Source of the DNA: Candidatus Synoicihabitans palmerolidicus
GTDB lineage: Bacteria; Verrucomicrobiota; Verrucomicrobiia; Opitutales; Opitutaceae
Direction: 5' to 3'
Assembly (NCBI GenBank): GCA_020809425.1
Contig: JAGGDC010000001.1
Span: 372,001 to 436,000, forward strand
Length of the DNA stretch: 64,000 bases
How positions within the stretch are numbered: the stretch's first letter is position 1; each line of letters starts with the position of its first letter. This document shows positions 1 through 10,011 of the stretch, piece by piece. Below the pieces are notes generated by a model. The model did no database searches. It worked only from the letters and a program-made list of their open reading frames with translations, and had not been told where the DNA came from. The position numbers were made by a program, and so were the translations under genes.

Positions 1-1
1 G

Positions 2-220
2 CCTTCGATCATATTGGCAGATGAGCCGACCGGAGCGCTCGATACCAAAACGGGAGTGGAAATCATGGAGCTGTTCGAAGATCTCTATGCCAAGGGCAAT
101 ACGATCATCATGGTCACGCACGAAGAGGACGTCGCCCGGCATGCGCGTCGCATCGTGCGGTTGCGCGATGGATTGATCGAGGCGGACGAGACAAATTTGG
201 ACGCGCCCCCTCGCACCTGA
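2..220 (+). CDS. ABC transporter ATP-binding protein, C-terminal end (MacB/LolD-like)
   Basis: This is the last 72 codons of an ABC ATPase that begins before the window. The Walker B and D-loop region reads [11 protein letters not shown] at the start, followed by the H-loop in IIMVTHEED about 35 residues later. Both are intact and the ADEPTGALD form is typical of the MacB/LolD export subfamily. The stop codon (218-220) is one base before the ATG of a FtsX-type permease, and a second permease follows, so the three form an export operon. The ATPase would energise release or efflux of a lipid, peptide or drug; the substrate cannot be told. Both permeases are broken, so the complex is probably non-functional. 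Confidence 0.9.
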   Translation, partial: PSIILADEPTGALDTKTGVEIMELFEDLYAKGNTIIMVTHEEDVARHARRIVRLRDGLIEADETNLDAPPRT

Positions 221-221
221 C

Positions 222-1469
222 ATGCGGCGTTTCATTTACGAGTTCATTGAGTCTGTGCGCATCGCGTTTACGCAGATTCGGACGAATAAAATGCGCTCCG
301 GATTGACGGCGTTGGGCGTGGTGATCGGCATCGTAGCGGTGACCCTGATGGTGACGGCGATTTTGGGGATCAACAAAGGGGTGGACGACAGTTTTGCGGG
401 GTTTGGCGACGATGTGCTCTATGTGGACAAGTGGCCGTGGGCGGGCACCAACGAGTGGTGGATGTATCGAAATTGTCGTGACATCCGCACCTCCTATGCC
501 GACCGCATTCAAGGGTGGGTGGATGAGAACCCCGAGAGTGCACTCGTCCGTGCGGTCCCGGCGGACAACACCCAAGTCAACGTGGTGCGAGGAGATTTAA
601 GAGGGAACGGAGTTTTTCTCTTGGGCACCTCGGATGAAATGTCGCAGATCAGCAAATCGGACATGGCGGAAGGGCGCTTTTTAAACGAATTCGAAGATCA
701 ACAAGGATCGAAGGTGGCGGTGATCGGGTTTGATATCGCGGATGCGCTGTTTCCAATTGAGTCGCCCATCGATCCGACGGTTTTAGTGCGAGGTGCGCCG
801 TTTCGAGTGATCGGTGTCGCAGAGCGGCAGGGAAGTTTTCTGGGTATTTTCAGCTGGGATTCCGGGATCATTATTCCCATCCGTGCCTACCGGTATAATA
901 TAAACGGACGCGATGAAGGCGAAGTGCGGGTGCAGTATGATACCGCGAGAGGGGATGAAGCGTGGGACGAATTGCGTGGCTTGATGCGCCGCATCCGGCA
1001 GTTGGAACCGGAAGATCGAGACGATTTTTAAATCAACGAATCGAGAATCATTCGTGAGCAATTGGACCCGATTAACGATGGCATTGCCACGGCCGGATTG
1101 GTGATTACCGGGTTGGCGCTGTTTGTGGGCGCGATCGGCATCATGAACCTCACATACGTGAGCGTCAAAGAGCGCACCCGAGAAATAGGGACGCGCAAAG
1201 CCCTCGGAGCCAGAAAACGCTCGATCCTACTGCAGTTTTTGATTGAAGCAGTGTGTATCTGCTTGGTGGGCGGTGTTATAGGTTTGGCGCTGACGTGGGG
1301 GCTCGCCGCGGGCATTGCGTTGGCAGCACCCTCTTTTCCCATTGTTTTTTCGCCGACGGTGGTGTTTGTCGCAGTAGATTTGGCGACGGCCGTGGGCGTG
1401 GCTAGCGGATTCGCGCCAGCGTGGTCGGCGAGCTCATTGGATCCGGTGGAGGCGTTGCGTTATGAATGA
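222..1469 (+). pseudogene. MacB-like ABC transporter permease interrupted by in-frame TAA
   Basis: Residues 1-269 hold the N-terminal transmembrane helix (LTALGVVIGIVAVTLM) and the periplasmic MacB_PCD domain. A TAA at 1029-1031 then stops translation. The same frame resumes directly and encodes the three C-terminal FtsX helices, including EIGTRKALGARKRSIL and SLDPVEALRYE, ending at 1469. Without the stop the protein would be about 415 residues, normal for the family. A single substitution explains the lesion, but a run of T precedes it, so a base-call error is also possible. The gene follows the ATPase by one base and precedes a second permease of the same type. Confidence 0.85.
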
Positions 1470-1562
1470 ACCAAGTCGTCCACGAAACATCCGGAAGGAC
1501 CCGAAACGATGGGGGTTGGGGGCGGACACGATGCGGGCAGATTCTAAAGGAGCAATTGTAGC

Positions 1563-2788
1563 ATGATCATTTGGGAGACCATTGTGTTGGCGTTATCGTC
1601 GTTGAAGGCGAACAAGCTGCGGTCGTCGTTGACCATGGTGAGGATCGCGATTGGAATTTTCACCGTCATCGGCGTGATGACAGCGGTGAGTGGAGTGCAG
1701 TCGAAGATCAAGGACGGATTGAATATGCTGGGGGCGAACAGTCTGCAGGTTTCAAGTTTCCGATTGTGAATTTTAGTGATCCCCGGGAGCGCTTTGGCAA
1801 CAGGCCAGATGTGCGCTATCGGCAGGCCCTGCGTTTCAAGGATTTGATGGGGGATGCGGCCAGGGTGAGTATGATTACAAGCCGGGGCGGACGTCGGGTA
1901 TACCACGAGCAGGAACACACGAATCCGAATGTGCGGTTTGTCGGTACGGATGAAAATTACCTGACCAGTTATTCCTACGAGGTGGCGGCGGGGCGGCCGA
2001 TTTCATCAGACGATGTGGATTTTGCCCGTTCGGTTTGTCTGATTGGCGAAGATATTCGAAAGAAACTGTTTTCAAGCAAAGAGGCGGTGGGAGGGACCGT
2101 GCGCATTGATGGGAATTCCCTCACTGTGATTGGAGGGCTCGAGTCCAAGGGGTCGTCGTTTGGGCAGAGTCAGGACAATATTATCGGGGCACCGATTTCC
2201 CGGTGGTTCAATGTTTACGGCCGTTCAGGGCGGTCAATCAGCATCAATGTGCAAGCGTCATCGGCGGAGGAAATGGAGGCAGTGCACGAGCAGACAATCG
2301 GCACGATGTGTTTGGTGCGAGGGCTGTTGCCGGAAGATGGGAACAACTTCAATACGACGACGAATGACTCGGTGATGAAGACCTTTGATCAAGCGCTCAA
2401 CACGGTGGTCATCGGGGCGTTTGTGATCAGTGCCATTGCGTTACTGGTGGCGGGTGTGGGCGTCATGAACATCATGCTCGTGAGTGTGACGGAGCGGACG
2501 CGGGAGATTGGAAGCCGCAAGAGTCTGGGGGCACGAAAGAAGACGATATTGAGCCAGTTTCTGTTGGAAGCGGTGACTCTGTCGCTATTCGGCGGGATTG
2601 CCGGTATTTTGTTTGGCATCGTGGGCGGTAATTTGGCGGGTCAACTCTTGAATGCAGCGGTGGTATTTCCGGTAGGCTGGGCGACCGCCGACCTCGTCGT
2701 TTGTAGTGGAATCGGTACTACGTTCGGACTCTATCCGGCGTGGGAAGCGTCGTCGCTGGATCCGATCGAGGCGTTGCGCTACGAGTAA
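1563..2788 (+). pseudogene. Second MacB-like ABC transporter permease, frameshifted
   Basis: The start ATG at 1563 has AAAGGAG about 10 bases upstream. The first 66 residues (LKANKLRSSLTMVRIAIGIF) give the N-terminal helix of a MacB permease. Near 1755-1765, in a T-rich stretch, the reading frame shifts; the rest continues in the other frame from FPIVNFSDPRERF to SLDPIEALRYE at 2788. The C-terminal FtsX domain with EIGSRKSLGARKKTIL is complete. Total length would be about 408 residues. This is a paralogue of the preceding permease; paired permeases after one ATPase are common in Opitutaceae-type MacB loci. A one-base indel explains the break. Confidence 0.85.
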
Positions 2789-2890
2789 TTTGGATACGGA
2801 ATCTGAAGGATCCTCCAAACCATCAGCGGGTTACCTCGGCAGGAGGGGAGAGCTCGGGGGGAGGCGGTCCAGAGTGAGAACGCGGTGAAG

Positions 2891-4123
2891 TTAGTTGCCG
2901 CGGCGGATTTCTGAACCTCGGAAGGTGATCGTGATACGGTAGACCTTTTTGACCCGGCAGGTGATGTCGCCGGTTTGGCGGTCCACTTTTTCCGGGACTT
3001 CGATGCGGTGAAGATCGACGACCGCGTGATAGCCGCGTTCCGAGAAAACATCGATGAGGATGGCGAGAGCCACGGTGCTATGCAGCAGGGAATCTTCGGT
3101 GTTGATGTGGGCGTTACCGGAGATGGCATGACGACTCACGATCGGCATGATTTTAGTTTCCACGAATCGGACAACCTGACCAAAGAGCTCACGGTGTTCG
3201 AATTGGTAGCCGTCAAGACGCTTCACCAATTCCTGCCGCGCATGGATGATGAGAATGTTGGCCACGGGAATGTGGTGCAACGTGTCGTGGGTGGCGGGAT
3301 CGAGCTCGAGGGTACTTTGGTATTGGAGTTCCTTGACGATGTTGGCCTCCACTTCGTCGATGGATCCCTGGGCGGTAACAAAGTGGTAGTGGAAAATGGA
3401 TTTGAGGGATTGCAGGGCATCCCAGGTTTTTTCCTTGAAAACGCGGTAGCGGCGATTGGCGAGTTCCGGATCGTAGTCGGTGGGGCGTTCCTCCCAAAGT
3501 TCGCCGTCGCCGGTGCGATGCACCTCGTCGTTGTGTTGCTTGGTGAGGGTGCCGCGCTTCAGTTGGCGCTCGATCGAGACCCGCTCTTCGACGAAAAGCA
3601 CCATGATGTGCACAGTAGTTTGACGAAACTGCATGCTCAAGGCGGTGCCGTAAAACTCCTTGTGCAGGTCCTGCATCTTGTTGACGAGGAGTTTGAGGGA
3701 TTCGACCTGAACCTGGGTGCGAGGAAAGCCATCGAGAATACAGCCGTCGCGATATTCGGGTTTAAGTAGCTCGCGCAGCAGGATGCCGATGACCTCACGA
3801 TCGCCGACCATCATGCCCGCGTCCTTGATGTGGCGGGCTTCGGGACTATCGAGCAGGGCGCTCACCACGATGGGGGGGCAGGTGAGACCGCGGGCTTTGA
3901 GAATGAACTTTGTATTGGTGCCCTTACCCGCGCCGGGGGCGCCGTCGAGGAGGATGATTTCCTTGGGAAAACACAATGCTTCACGACCGTACTGCATCTC
4001 CAATTCACCCCATACATTGTTGAAGATCAAAGTGGTGTCCTTGATCTCAAGATCGGAGTGCTTGACCTTGATGGCAGCAGGCTTGTGATTTTCGGGTGAA
4101 GGGGGGGCGGGAGTCTTCGACAT
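2891..4123 (-). CDS. Adenylate-kinase-like nucleotide kinase with long C-terminal extension
   Basis: The protein has a P-loop GAPGAGKGT at residues 61-69 and the AMP-binding motif DGFPRT near residue 130, the hallmarks of adenylate kinase, which converts ATP plus AMP to two ADP. It is about 410 residues, almost twice the usual 180-220. About 55 residues precede the P-loop, and roughly 180 residues follow the kinase core with no recognised domain. I chose the ATG at 4121-4123 over a GTG seven codons upstream because it is the first ATG. The gene is intact. It may phosphorylate another nucleoside monophosphate; that is not decidable here. It is not clearly in an operon. Confidence 0.85.
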   Translation of the reverse strand: MSKTPAPPSPENHKPAAIKVKHSDLEIKDTTLIFNNVWGELEMQYGREALCFPKEIILLDGAPGAGKGTNTKFILKARGLTCPPIVVSALLDSPEARHIKDAGMMVGDREVIGILLRELLKPEYRDGCILDGFPRTQVQVESLKLLVNKMQDLHKEFYGTALSMQFRQTTVHIMVLFVEERVSIERQLKRGTLTKQHNDEVHRTGDGELWEERPTDYDPELANRRYRVFKEKTWDALQSLKSIFHYHFVTAQGSIDEVEANIVKELQYQSTLELDPATHDTLHHIPVANILIIHARQELVKRLDGYQFEHRELFGQVVRFVETKIMPIVSRHAISGNAHINTEDSLLHSTVALAILIDVFSERGYHAVVDLHRIEVPEKVDRQTGDITCRVKKVYRITITFRGSEIRRGN

Positions 4124-4344
4124 CGTAGAATCGTAATCGCACACGCGGTAGAGAAATTTGTCGAGTCGTGGCGTGGAGAGTAGTCCCTTGAATTGAGTCC
4201 TTCCGTTTTCGCGGGAGAGGGTTTTTTACAAATAGCAGGAAACCGGTAACGCAGAAGTGGAACCTGAGTGAGATCACTCGGTCATAATGGGTGCCGAAAG
4301 GCCCCGGGGGGAAGCACTCCCGGGAGTTAGTTGAAGCTGGACCT

Positions 4345-4372
4345 GACGGGGTCGCCCACCGGCGACCCCGTC
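4345..4372. repeat. Perfect 12-bp hairpin in the 4.1-4.5 kb intergenic gap
   Basis: Twelve bases (GACGGGGTCGCC) pair perfectly with the downstream arm around the four-base loop CACC. It lies in the 360-base gap between the adenylate-kinase-like gene start and the end of the UbiB gene, the only notable structure there. Neither strand has a T-run after the stem, so it is not a canonical Rho-independent terminator, though it sits where the upstream-directed UbiB transcript would end. It could act as a processing or stabilising hairpin. Confidence 0.6.
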
Positions 4373-4485
4373 TTGGTGTCCGTACCTTGCGGGTCCTGAG
4401 AGGAGAGCGAAAGGAGTGTTTTTCTTAACCAGGTTGTCGCACTCTGGGATGAGAGCCACCAGTCGAGGCAGATCGGCCTGATCAA

Positions 4486-6140
4486 CTAACGATGACGACC
4501 GTGGCGGACGATATCCCAGATGACCCAGAAGCCGACCATGGCTGACATGAGGTAGTCGATGATGCCGAGGGCGGGGTACCCGAAGAGCCGTGGGCGGATG
4601 CCGGTGGTGACGATCATGGATGATCCGATGATGAGGCAACCGGAGACCACGCCCAGGGTGATGCGGTTGGACGCGGTCTTGATGGAATCGTCCAGTGTCT
4701 CGAGGCCTTTGTGCTGCAGATTGACGGTGATGTCGTCGTGTTCGAGGCGCCGCACGAGGCGTTGGAGCTCGGCGGGGAGATCTTGCAGGCTGGAGAGGGT
4801 GTCGCGAATGAACTCTTTGGAACGGCGGGCCATGGCGCGGGGGCCGGTACGCTCTTTGAAGAGACGGCGCAGCACCGGGGCGGCGTGATTGCGGAGGTCG
4901 AATTGCGGGTCAAGGACGCGCCCGACTTCTTCGATGGCGAGGACGGATTTGGCCATCATGGCGTAGTCCTTGGAAAGGGGGATGCCGTGGTCGCCAAAGA
5001 CGAAGAGCAGTTTGAGCATGGCACGTCCGATTTCCTGACGACCGATGGCGAAGTTGAGTTCTTCGCGGAGGGCGAGGGTGACATCTTGTTCCATCGCTCG
5101 CAGGTCGGTGCGGGAGCCGGCGGGGGCGAGGTCGGCGGCGATGCGTACGACGCTCTCGGCGTCCCCGGCGACGGCGACGGTCCAGAAGTCGGCGAGCGCG
5201 TAGCGCAGGCGGCGGGTCAGGTGGCCGGCCAAGCCCCAATCGAGGAAGCAGAGACGACCATCGTCGGAGACCAGCACATTGCCCGCGTGAGGGTCGGAGT
5301 GGAAGAAGCCGTCGATCAAGACCTGATGGACGATGCACTGGGCGCCATGTGCGGCGACCTCCCGGGCTTTTTCCGGGGCGAGAGAGTCGGAGCCGACCGG
5401 CTGTCCGTTGATCCGGGCCATGACAAGGAGTTTGGACGTGGTATAATCGTCGAATACCACAGGTGCATAGACCTTGTCGTGGTCAGGGTTGATGGTGTTG
5501 AAGTAGGTTTGGTTGCGGGCTTCGTAACGGAAATCGAGTTCTTTTTCAACGCCATCGCGCACGGCTTCGACGACGGAAGGCAGGTCGTAGAGTTTGAGGC
5601 CTTCGATACGTTGGTGAAGTTGTTGCGCGAGCCAAGTGGCGAGATCGAGATCGGCGCGAATGAAGCGAGCGATGCCTGGCCGCTGGCCTTTGACTGCGAC
5701 AGCGGATCCATCTTCGTGGAGACGGGCGAAATAAACTTGGGTGAGGGACGCGGCGGCGACGGGGACTTCGTTGAACTCGGCGAAGACCTCCGTGGGGTTG
5801 CCCTCCAATTCTTCAGTAATGCTCTCTCTGATACGTTCGAATGGGACGGAAGGGACGGCGTTTTGCAGTTTACGCAGTTCCAAGATGAGCGGGTGAGGAA
5901 TCAAGTCGAGCCGCATGCTGAGCAGCTGACCGAATTTGACCCAGGCGGGGCCGAGTTCCTCGGCGGCCAAGCGGATACGTTCCCACTTGGAGCGGCGGAC
6001 CGGACTCTCGGAACGGAACCTGGGGTGATGCCGGCTGGCAGGTCGAGTTGATTTATAAAACTGCCAAAGCCGTGCCGAGCGAAGACCGAGAAGATCTCCT
6101 TGGCACGGACGGCGTTGCCCAGCAGGTCGAACGGTTTCAC
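4486..6140 (-). pseudogene. ABC1/UbiB (AarF) family protein kinase-like gene, frameshifted near the N-terminus
   Basis: UbiB-family proteins are atypical kinases linked to ubiquinone synthesis. The start is the ATG at 6140 (MKPFDLLGNAVRAKEIF), overlapping the upstream phasin-like gene by four bases. After about 40 residues, near 6005-6030 beside a GGGG run, the frame shifts; the rest reads WERIRLAAEELGPAWVKFGQ onward. The kinase region retains SDPHAGNVL and a DWG in the metal-binding position usually written DFG. Two hydrophobic segments end the protein, as is usual. Combined length would be about 550 residues. Apart from the one shift the gene is complete. Confidence 0.85.
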
Positions 6141-6457
6141 GGCTCGCCGCTACGGGTCGGCGGTTCCTGGAGTTTGGCCTCCAGGGCCTTAACGCGCTCT
6201 TCCAGGGCGGTGATACGGGCGCCCGTATCGGAGGTGGAGCGGTCGACCATGGAGCTGATGCGGTCGCTCAGGTCCTGGGCGAGGTCATCGAACTCGCGAC
6301 GGCCTTGTTCGGCGATTTTTTCGGCCATGATGCGTGCGTCATGTGCGTTCACCTTTCCTTGGCGGACAAAGTCGTCGAGAGTGCCTTCGAGCTTTTCTTT
6401 GATTATAATAGCGGCGCCCACGCCCGCGAGTAGCGTTTTCCTAAGCAGGTTGATCAT
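6137..6457 (-). CDS. Phasin-like / UbiB-associated small coiled-coil protein
   Basis: A 106-residue protein begins with a short hydrophobic stretch (LLRKTLLAGVGAAIIIKEK), then a charged helical region and a heptad-like C-terminus (ALEERVKALEAKLQE). This layout matches the phasin/PhaI-type or polyhydroxyalkanoate-regulator-like proteins that often precede ubiB/aarF genes. Its stop overlaps the UbiB start codon (ATGA), so the two are translationally coupled. It probably acts as a membrane-associated partner or scaffold; the exact role is unknown. Confidence 0.7.
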   Translation of the reverse strand: MINLLRKTLLAGVGAAIIIKEKLEGTLDDFVRQGKVNAHDARIMAEKIAEQGRREFDDLAQDLSDRISSMVDRSTSDTGARITALEERVKALEAKLQEPPTRSGEP

Positions 6458-6547
6458 AGCGACGCTACCGTAAGTCGCTCACGGCGGTTTCGCAAATGCA
6501 ATGTAGCTCTGGTTTCCGATCGGAAATAAACGGGACCGCGAAGGCCA

Positions 6548-7846
6548 CTAATCCAAGGCATCGGCTGCGGGACCGGCGGCTGGCGGGCAGGCCGCGGCGA
6601 CGTGAGCGACGGCAGGGGTGCGGGCGGCGAAGGGAGCGATGTCTCGCAGGCGCCAGCCCAACCAGACGGTGAGGAAGAATGCGCCGATGGAGACATAACC
6701 GGTGCGTGAGTAACCGATAAGCCGGCCCGTGGCATCGGAGCTGACGAGGAGCCCGGCGGTGATAGTGGCGAGTCCACTGGCGGCTTGTTGGATGGCGCTG
6801 ATGACGGACATGAAGCCTCCGCGGTAGCGAGCTTCCACGGAGTTGGTGATCATGGCCATGGTGGGAGGGAAGCGACTGGACATGCCGACAAAGAACAGCG
6901 TGGAGACGACGAGTGCGGTGGAAAGGGAGACGACGCCAAGGTGAGTGAGGATCAGGACTCCGATCGTTGCAGGTACGGTGGCGGCGATCAGGACATGGAG
7001 TTTGTCGTGCCGATCCGCGAGTCGGCCGAGCCAAGGCATGCTGATGCAGGTGCAGCCCCCACCCACGAGGTAGATTAAGGGCAGCTGGGACTGACTGATG
7101 CCCATGTTGGCGACCATGGACGGGGCCGTGAATGGAATAATACAGCCCCCGGCGAACACCAGCATCCCGCCCAAGAGGAAGCCGCGTTGATGGATGGGGT
7201 GAACGAGGATGGCCTTCATCTGCTCCCAAGCGGGACGCTCGGAACGGTGACTGGGCACGTGGGGCAGTATTTTAGCCGCTCCGATGAGGATGACCAAACT
7301 CAGGCCGGTCAGCAGAAAGAAAGGGGCGTGCCATTCGAAGTGGTTGGCGAGAGTGAGGGCGAGAGGCACGCCCAGAATGGAAGCGAGAGGGAAGGCGGAC
7401 ATGACGGTGGACATGGCGCGGCCTCGACGTTCGGGAGGTATGACGTCGCCGACCATGGCGGTGACGACGGACCCCGCGACGCCGCCAAAGGCTCCTACGA
7501 GCACGCGAGCGAGCAGCAACGTGTTATAAGTCGGGGCCAAGGCACAGGCCAAGGTGGCGAGGGTGAAGCCACTGAAGAGAACGAGGAGAGCTTTCTTGCG
7601 ATCAAAGCGATCCAGGAAAACCCCGCCGACGAAACCAGCCAGGGCGGCCGCGGTGCCGTAGGCAGCGACCAGCCAGGAAAATTCCCGAGGGCTTATATCG
7701 AAAACTTTCATGATGCTAGCGCCAAGAGGCATCATGATTATGAAATCAAGAATGTTGGCGAATTGGACCGCTGCGAGGGTAAGCAGGAGGGCCCGCTCGT
7801 TGGGCAGGGAAGGGACAGGAATGGATCCAGGTGTGGTGGCTCTCAT
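6548..7846 (-). CDS. Major facilitator superfamily transporter (12 TM, DHA1-like)
   Basis: About 432 residues with twelve hydrophobic segments. The loop between helices 2 and 3 carries the MFS signature GVFLDRFDRKKALLVLFSG, and a DHA1-type helix 5 region is present. The family exports drugs or sugars by proton antiport; the substrate is unknown. I place the start at the ATG at 7844-7846 rather than an upstream TTG because the upstream 13 codons look non-coding. The gene is intact and stands alone. Confidence 0.85.
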   Translation of the reverse strand: MRATTPGSIPVPSLPNERALLLTLAAVQFANILDFIIMMPLGASIMKVFDISPREFSWLVAAYGTAAALAGFVGGVFLDRFDRKKALLVLFSGFTLATLACALAPTYNTLLLARVLVGAFGGVAGSVVTAMVGDVIPPERRGRAMSTVMSAFPLASILGVPLALTLANHFEWHAPFFLLTGLSLVILIGAAKILPHVPSHRSERPAWEQMKAILVHPIHQRGFLLGGMLVFAGGCIIPFTAPSMVANMGISQSQLPLIYLVGGGCTCISMPWLGRLADRHDKLHVLIAATVPATIGVLILTHLGVVSLSTALVVSTLFFVGMSSRFPPTMAMITNSVEARYRGGFMSVISAIQQAASGLATITAGLLVSSDATGRLIGYSRTGYVSIGAFFLTVWLGWRLRDIAPFAARTPAVAHVAAACPPAAGPAADALD

Positions 7847-7958
7847 CGACGGCGTATTTAACGCTCGACGGGCGGTATTGTGCAAACGTTAGGCCCACAA
7901 AGTTGTGGTGCGGGGCGTTGAGGCTCGGCCGGCAGGTGAGGAAAGGCAGGAGATATGA

Positions 7959-8687
7959 TCATTTGTCGCCGAAGCTGCGGAAGATTTGGCAAATGAGTTC
8001 AAGGAATTGGGCGGTGCCTCGGTTCTGGTAACGCTGGAGGTGGCGAACGATGCCGATTTCCCGTGTGGGGGTGCGATCAGTCAGCTGACGATAAACGATG
8101 GTGGCGTGATCGTTGGGCGCTTGGGAAAGGCGAGGTAGGATAGCGATGCCCAAGCCGAGGCCTACGAGTGATTTGAGTGTTTCCACCTGGCCGCATCGGT
8201 AGGCGATTCTAGGTTCGAAGTGGTGTTCACCGCCGAATTGTTGGACCTGCTCGGTGAGTGTGCTGCTACGGCCCATCATGATGAAAGTCTCCTCGGACAA
8301 GTCGGCGACCGTGAAAGTGCGTTTGGACGCGAGAGGATGGTTGCGACCCACGGCAAGCATGAGCGGTTCGCGGAAGGTGGTTTCGACGGAAAGGCGAGAA
8401 TCAGCGAGCGGGACCGAGACGATGGCGAGGTCGATGTGTCCCTCGACGATACCATTGACGAGGGCTCCGAGAAATCCTTCGTAGGTATTGATTTGCAGAT
8501 TCGGATAAATTTCCCGGCAGCGAGTGATGAGGGAAGGCAGAATATAGTGGGCCACTGTTTGGATGGCACCCAAGGTGATTTGACGCTCCAATTCGGGGTC
8601 ATCTCGAATTTCGGCTGTGGCGTTTTCGACTTCGAAAATAATGCGGCGAGCTCGTTTTAGGAAAACAATGCCTGCTTCGGTGGGGAC
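7959..8687 (-). pseudogene. LysR-family regulator lacking its DNA-binding N-terminus
   Basis: The readable part starts at VPTEAGIVFLKRARRI, which in LysR proteins lies right after the winged helix, and continues through the whole substrate-binding domain (ITLGAIQTVAHYILPSLI, GLGLGIAILPRLS) to the stop. The first 60 or so residues, including the helix-turn-helix, are missing because an IS3 element begins exactly at 8688. The missing end is not found on the other side of the element, where a different truncated gene starts. The fragment cannot bind DNA and must be non-functional. Confidence 0.9.
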
Positions 8688-8744
8688 TGAGGTGGACCCA
8701 TGAAGTTGGAGAGGAGGGATGATTAAATCCCAAAGGAGTCCAAT

Positions 8745-9059
8745 ATGTCGAAGAAACGACGTGCCTTCAGTGCCGAGTTCAAAGCGAAAATAGGGCTCGA
8801 AGCCCTCAAGGGAATCGAGCCGATCCACGTAATCGCGCAGCGTCACGAGGTGCATCCGGTGCAAGTGAGTCAGTAGAAGAAGGAGGTGTCCGAGCGGTTG
8901 CCGGAGGTCGTCGCGAAGCCCTCGGCGCAGGTGCGCGACGAGATCGAGCGGAATCGCAAAGAGAAGGAACTGTATGCGTGGATCGGGCAGCTGCAGATGG
9001 AGCTCGAGTGGCTCAAAAAAAGTTGGGGCATTTTGGGAGTAAGGAGCGCCGCAGCATGA
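8745..9059 (+). pseudogene. IS3 transposase OrfA with in-frame TAG
   Basis: The ORF starts MSKKRRAFSAEFKAKIGLEA, the helix-turn-helix N-terminus of IS3 OrfA. A TAG at 8874-8876 falls where the family has a conserved Trp (VSQ-W-KKEV), a TGG-to-TAG change. The frame continues afterwards to the leucine-rich coiled-coil region and the A7G slippery site, where a -1 shift would join it to OrfB. Confidence 0.85.
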
Positions 9060-9876
9060 TCGAACCCGAGCATCCGAAGCTGAGTGTGGCCCGGCAGTGC
9101 GAACTGTTGGAGCTGCCACGCTCAACCTACTACCACCACCCGAAGCCACCGAAGGAAGCGGACCTGGCGTTGATGAAACAGATCGACGAGATCTACCTCG
9201 AGTCACCGTTCTTTGGTAGCCGCCAAATGACCCGTTGGTTGCAACGCGAAGGACACGTGGTGAACCGTAAACGGGTGCGACGATTGATGCGATTAATGGG
9301 ACTCACGGCGATCTATCAAAAACCGAGTCTGTCGCAGAAAGCGGCCTCTCATCAGATCTACCCGTATCTGCTGCGAACGCTGAAGGTTGAAAGGTCGAAT
9401 CAAGTGTGGGCAACAGATATCACCTACATCCCGGTGTGCGGTGGCTTCGTTTACCTGTGTGCGGTGATCGACTGGCACTCGCGGATGGTGCTCGCATGGG
9501 AACTGTCCAACACGCTCGATGCGTCGTTTTGCGAGCGGTGCAGCGCGCGATGGCGATTTACGGCAAGCCGGAGATCTTCCACACCGACTAAGGCTGCCAG
9601 TTTACCAGCGCCGAGTTCACCCAGCCATTGTTGGCCGCCGGCGTGCGACTGTCGATGGACGGCAAAGGACGGTGCTTGGACAATGTCTTGGTCGAACGCC
9701 TGTGGCGCAGCGTCAAATACGAGGCAGTCTATCTGAAACGCTATGAGACGATGGTCGAGGCCCATGCCAACTTGGAGACCTACTTGCTGTTCTACAACGA
9801 CCGACGACCGCACTCCGCCCACGGCCGCCAAACACCATCCGAGGTCTACCACGCACAACTCGACCCAGCCGCCTGA
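9056..9876 (+). pseudogene. IS3 transposase OrfB (DDE integrase), frameshift plus stop
   Basis: OrfB has the HTH_21 segment (GSRQMTRWLQREGHVVNRKR) and the rve integrase core. The first catalytic Asp is in ATDITYIP, the second in the IFHTD segment and the Glu in VERLWRSVKYE. The frame shifts near 9525-9535, and a TAA at 9589-9591 follows directly after the second Asp (HTD-stop-GCQFTS, where Gln is normal). The residual reading frame then runs to 9876. Two independent lesions plus one in OrfA mean this copy cannot move itself. Confidence 0.88.
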
Positions 9877-10011
9877 CGGCGGCTATCCGAGCGGGGAGGA
9901 AGTCGCGCTTCCTCCCCGGCACCCCTCCATTATCTTTTATTCTTGGTCAGAAAAACCAGAAACCATAACTATACATCCGCCCGACCTGTCCAACCGACGG
10001 GGTCCACCTCA

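Larger units (their letters stand above)
8688..10011 (+). mobile_element. IS3-family insertion sequence (inactive copy)
   Basis: The ends are perfect 12-bp inverted repeats, TGAGGTGGACCC at 8688-8699 and its complement at 10000-10011. A GAC triplet abuts each end (8685-8687 and 10012-10014), matching the 3-bp target duplication usual for IS3. The element is 1324 bp and carries overlapping orfA and orfB with an A7G slippery run at about 9013-9020. Both reading frames are disabled. The genes on its two sides are different and each is truncated exactly at the element, which suggests an IS-driven deletion, with the GAC match possibly coincidental. Confidence 0.92.

Noticed and set aside
2975..3769. 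Long plus-strand ORF opposite the adenylate-kinase-like gene
   Set aside because: It is the reverse complement of a gene with clear P-loop and DGFPRT motifs; GC-rich codon bias produces such shadows.
7187..7861. Long plus-strand ORF opposite the MFS gene
   Set aside because: Low-complexity, Gly/Glu/Asp-rich product with no family likeness, antisense to a clear transporter.
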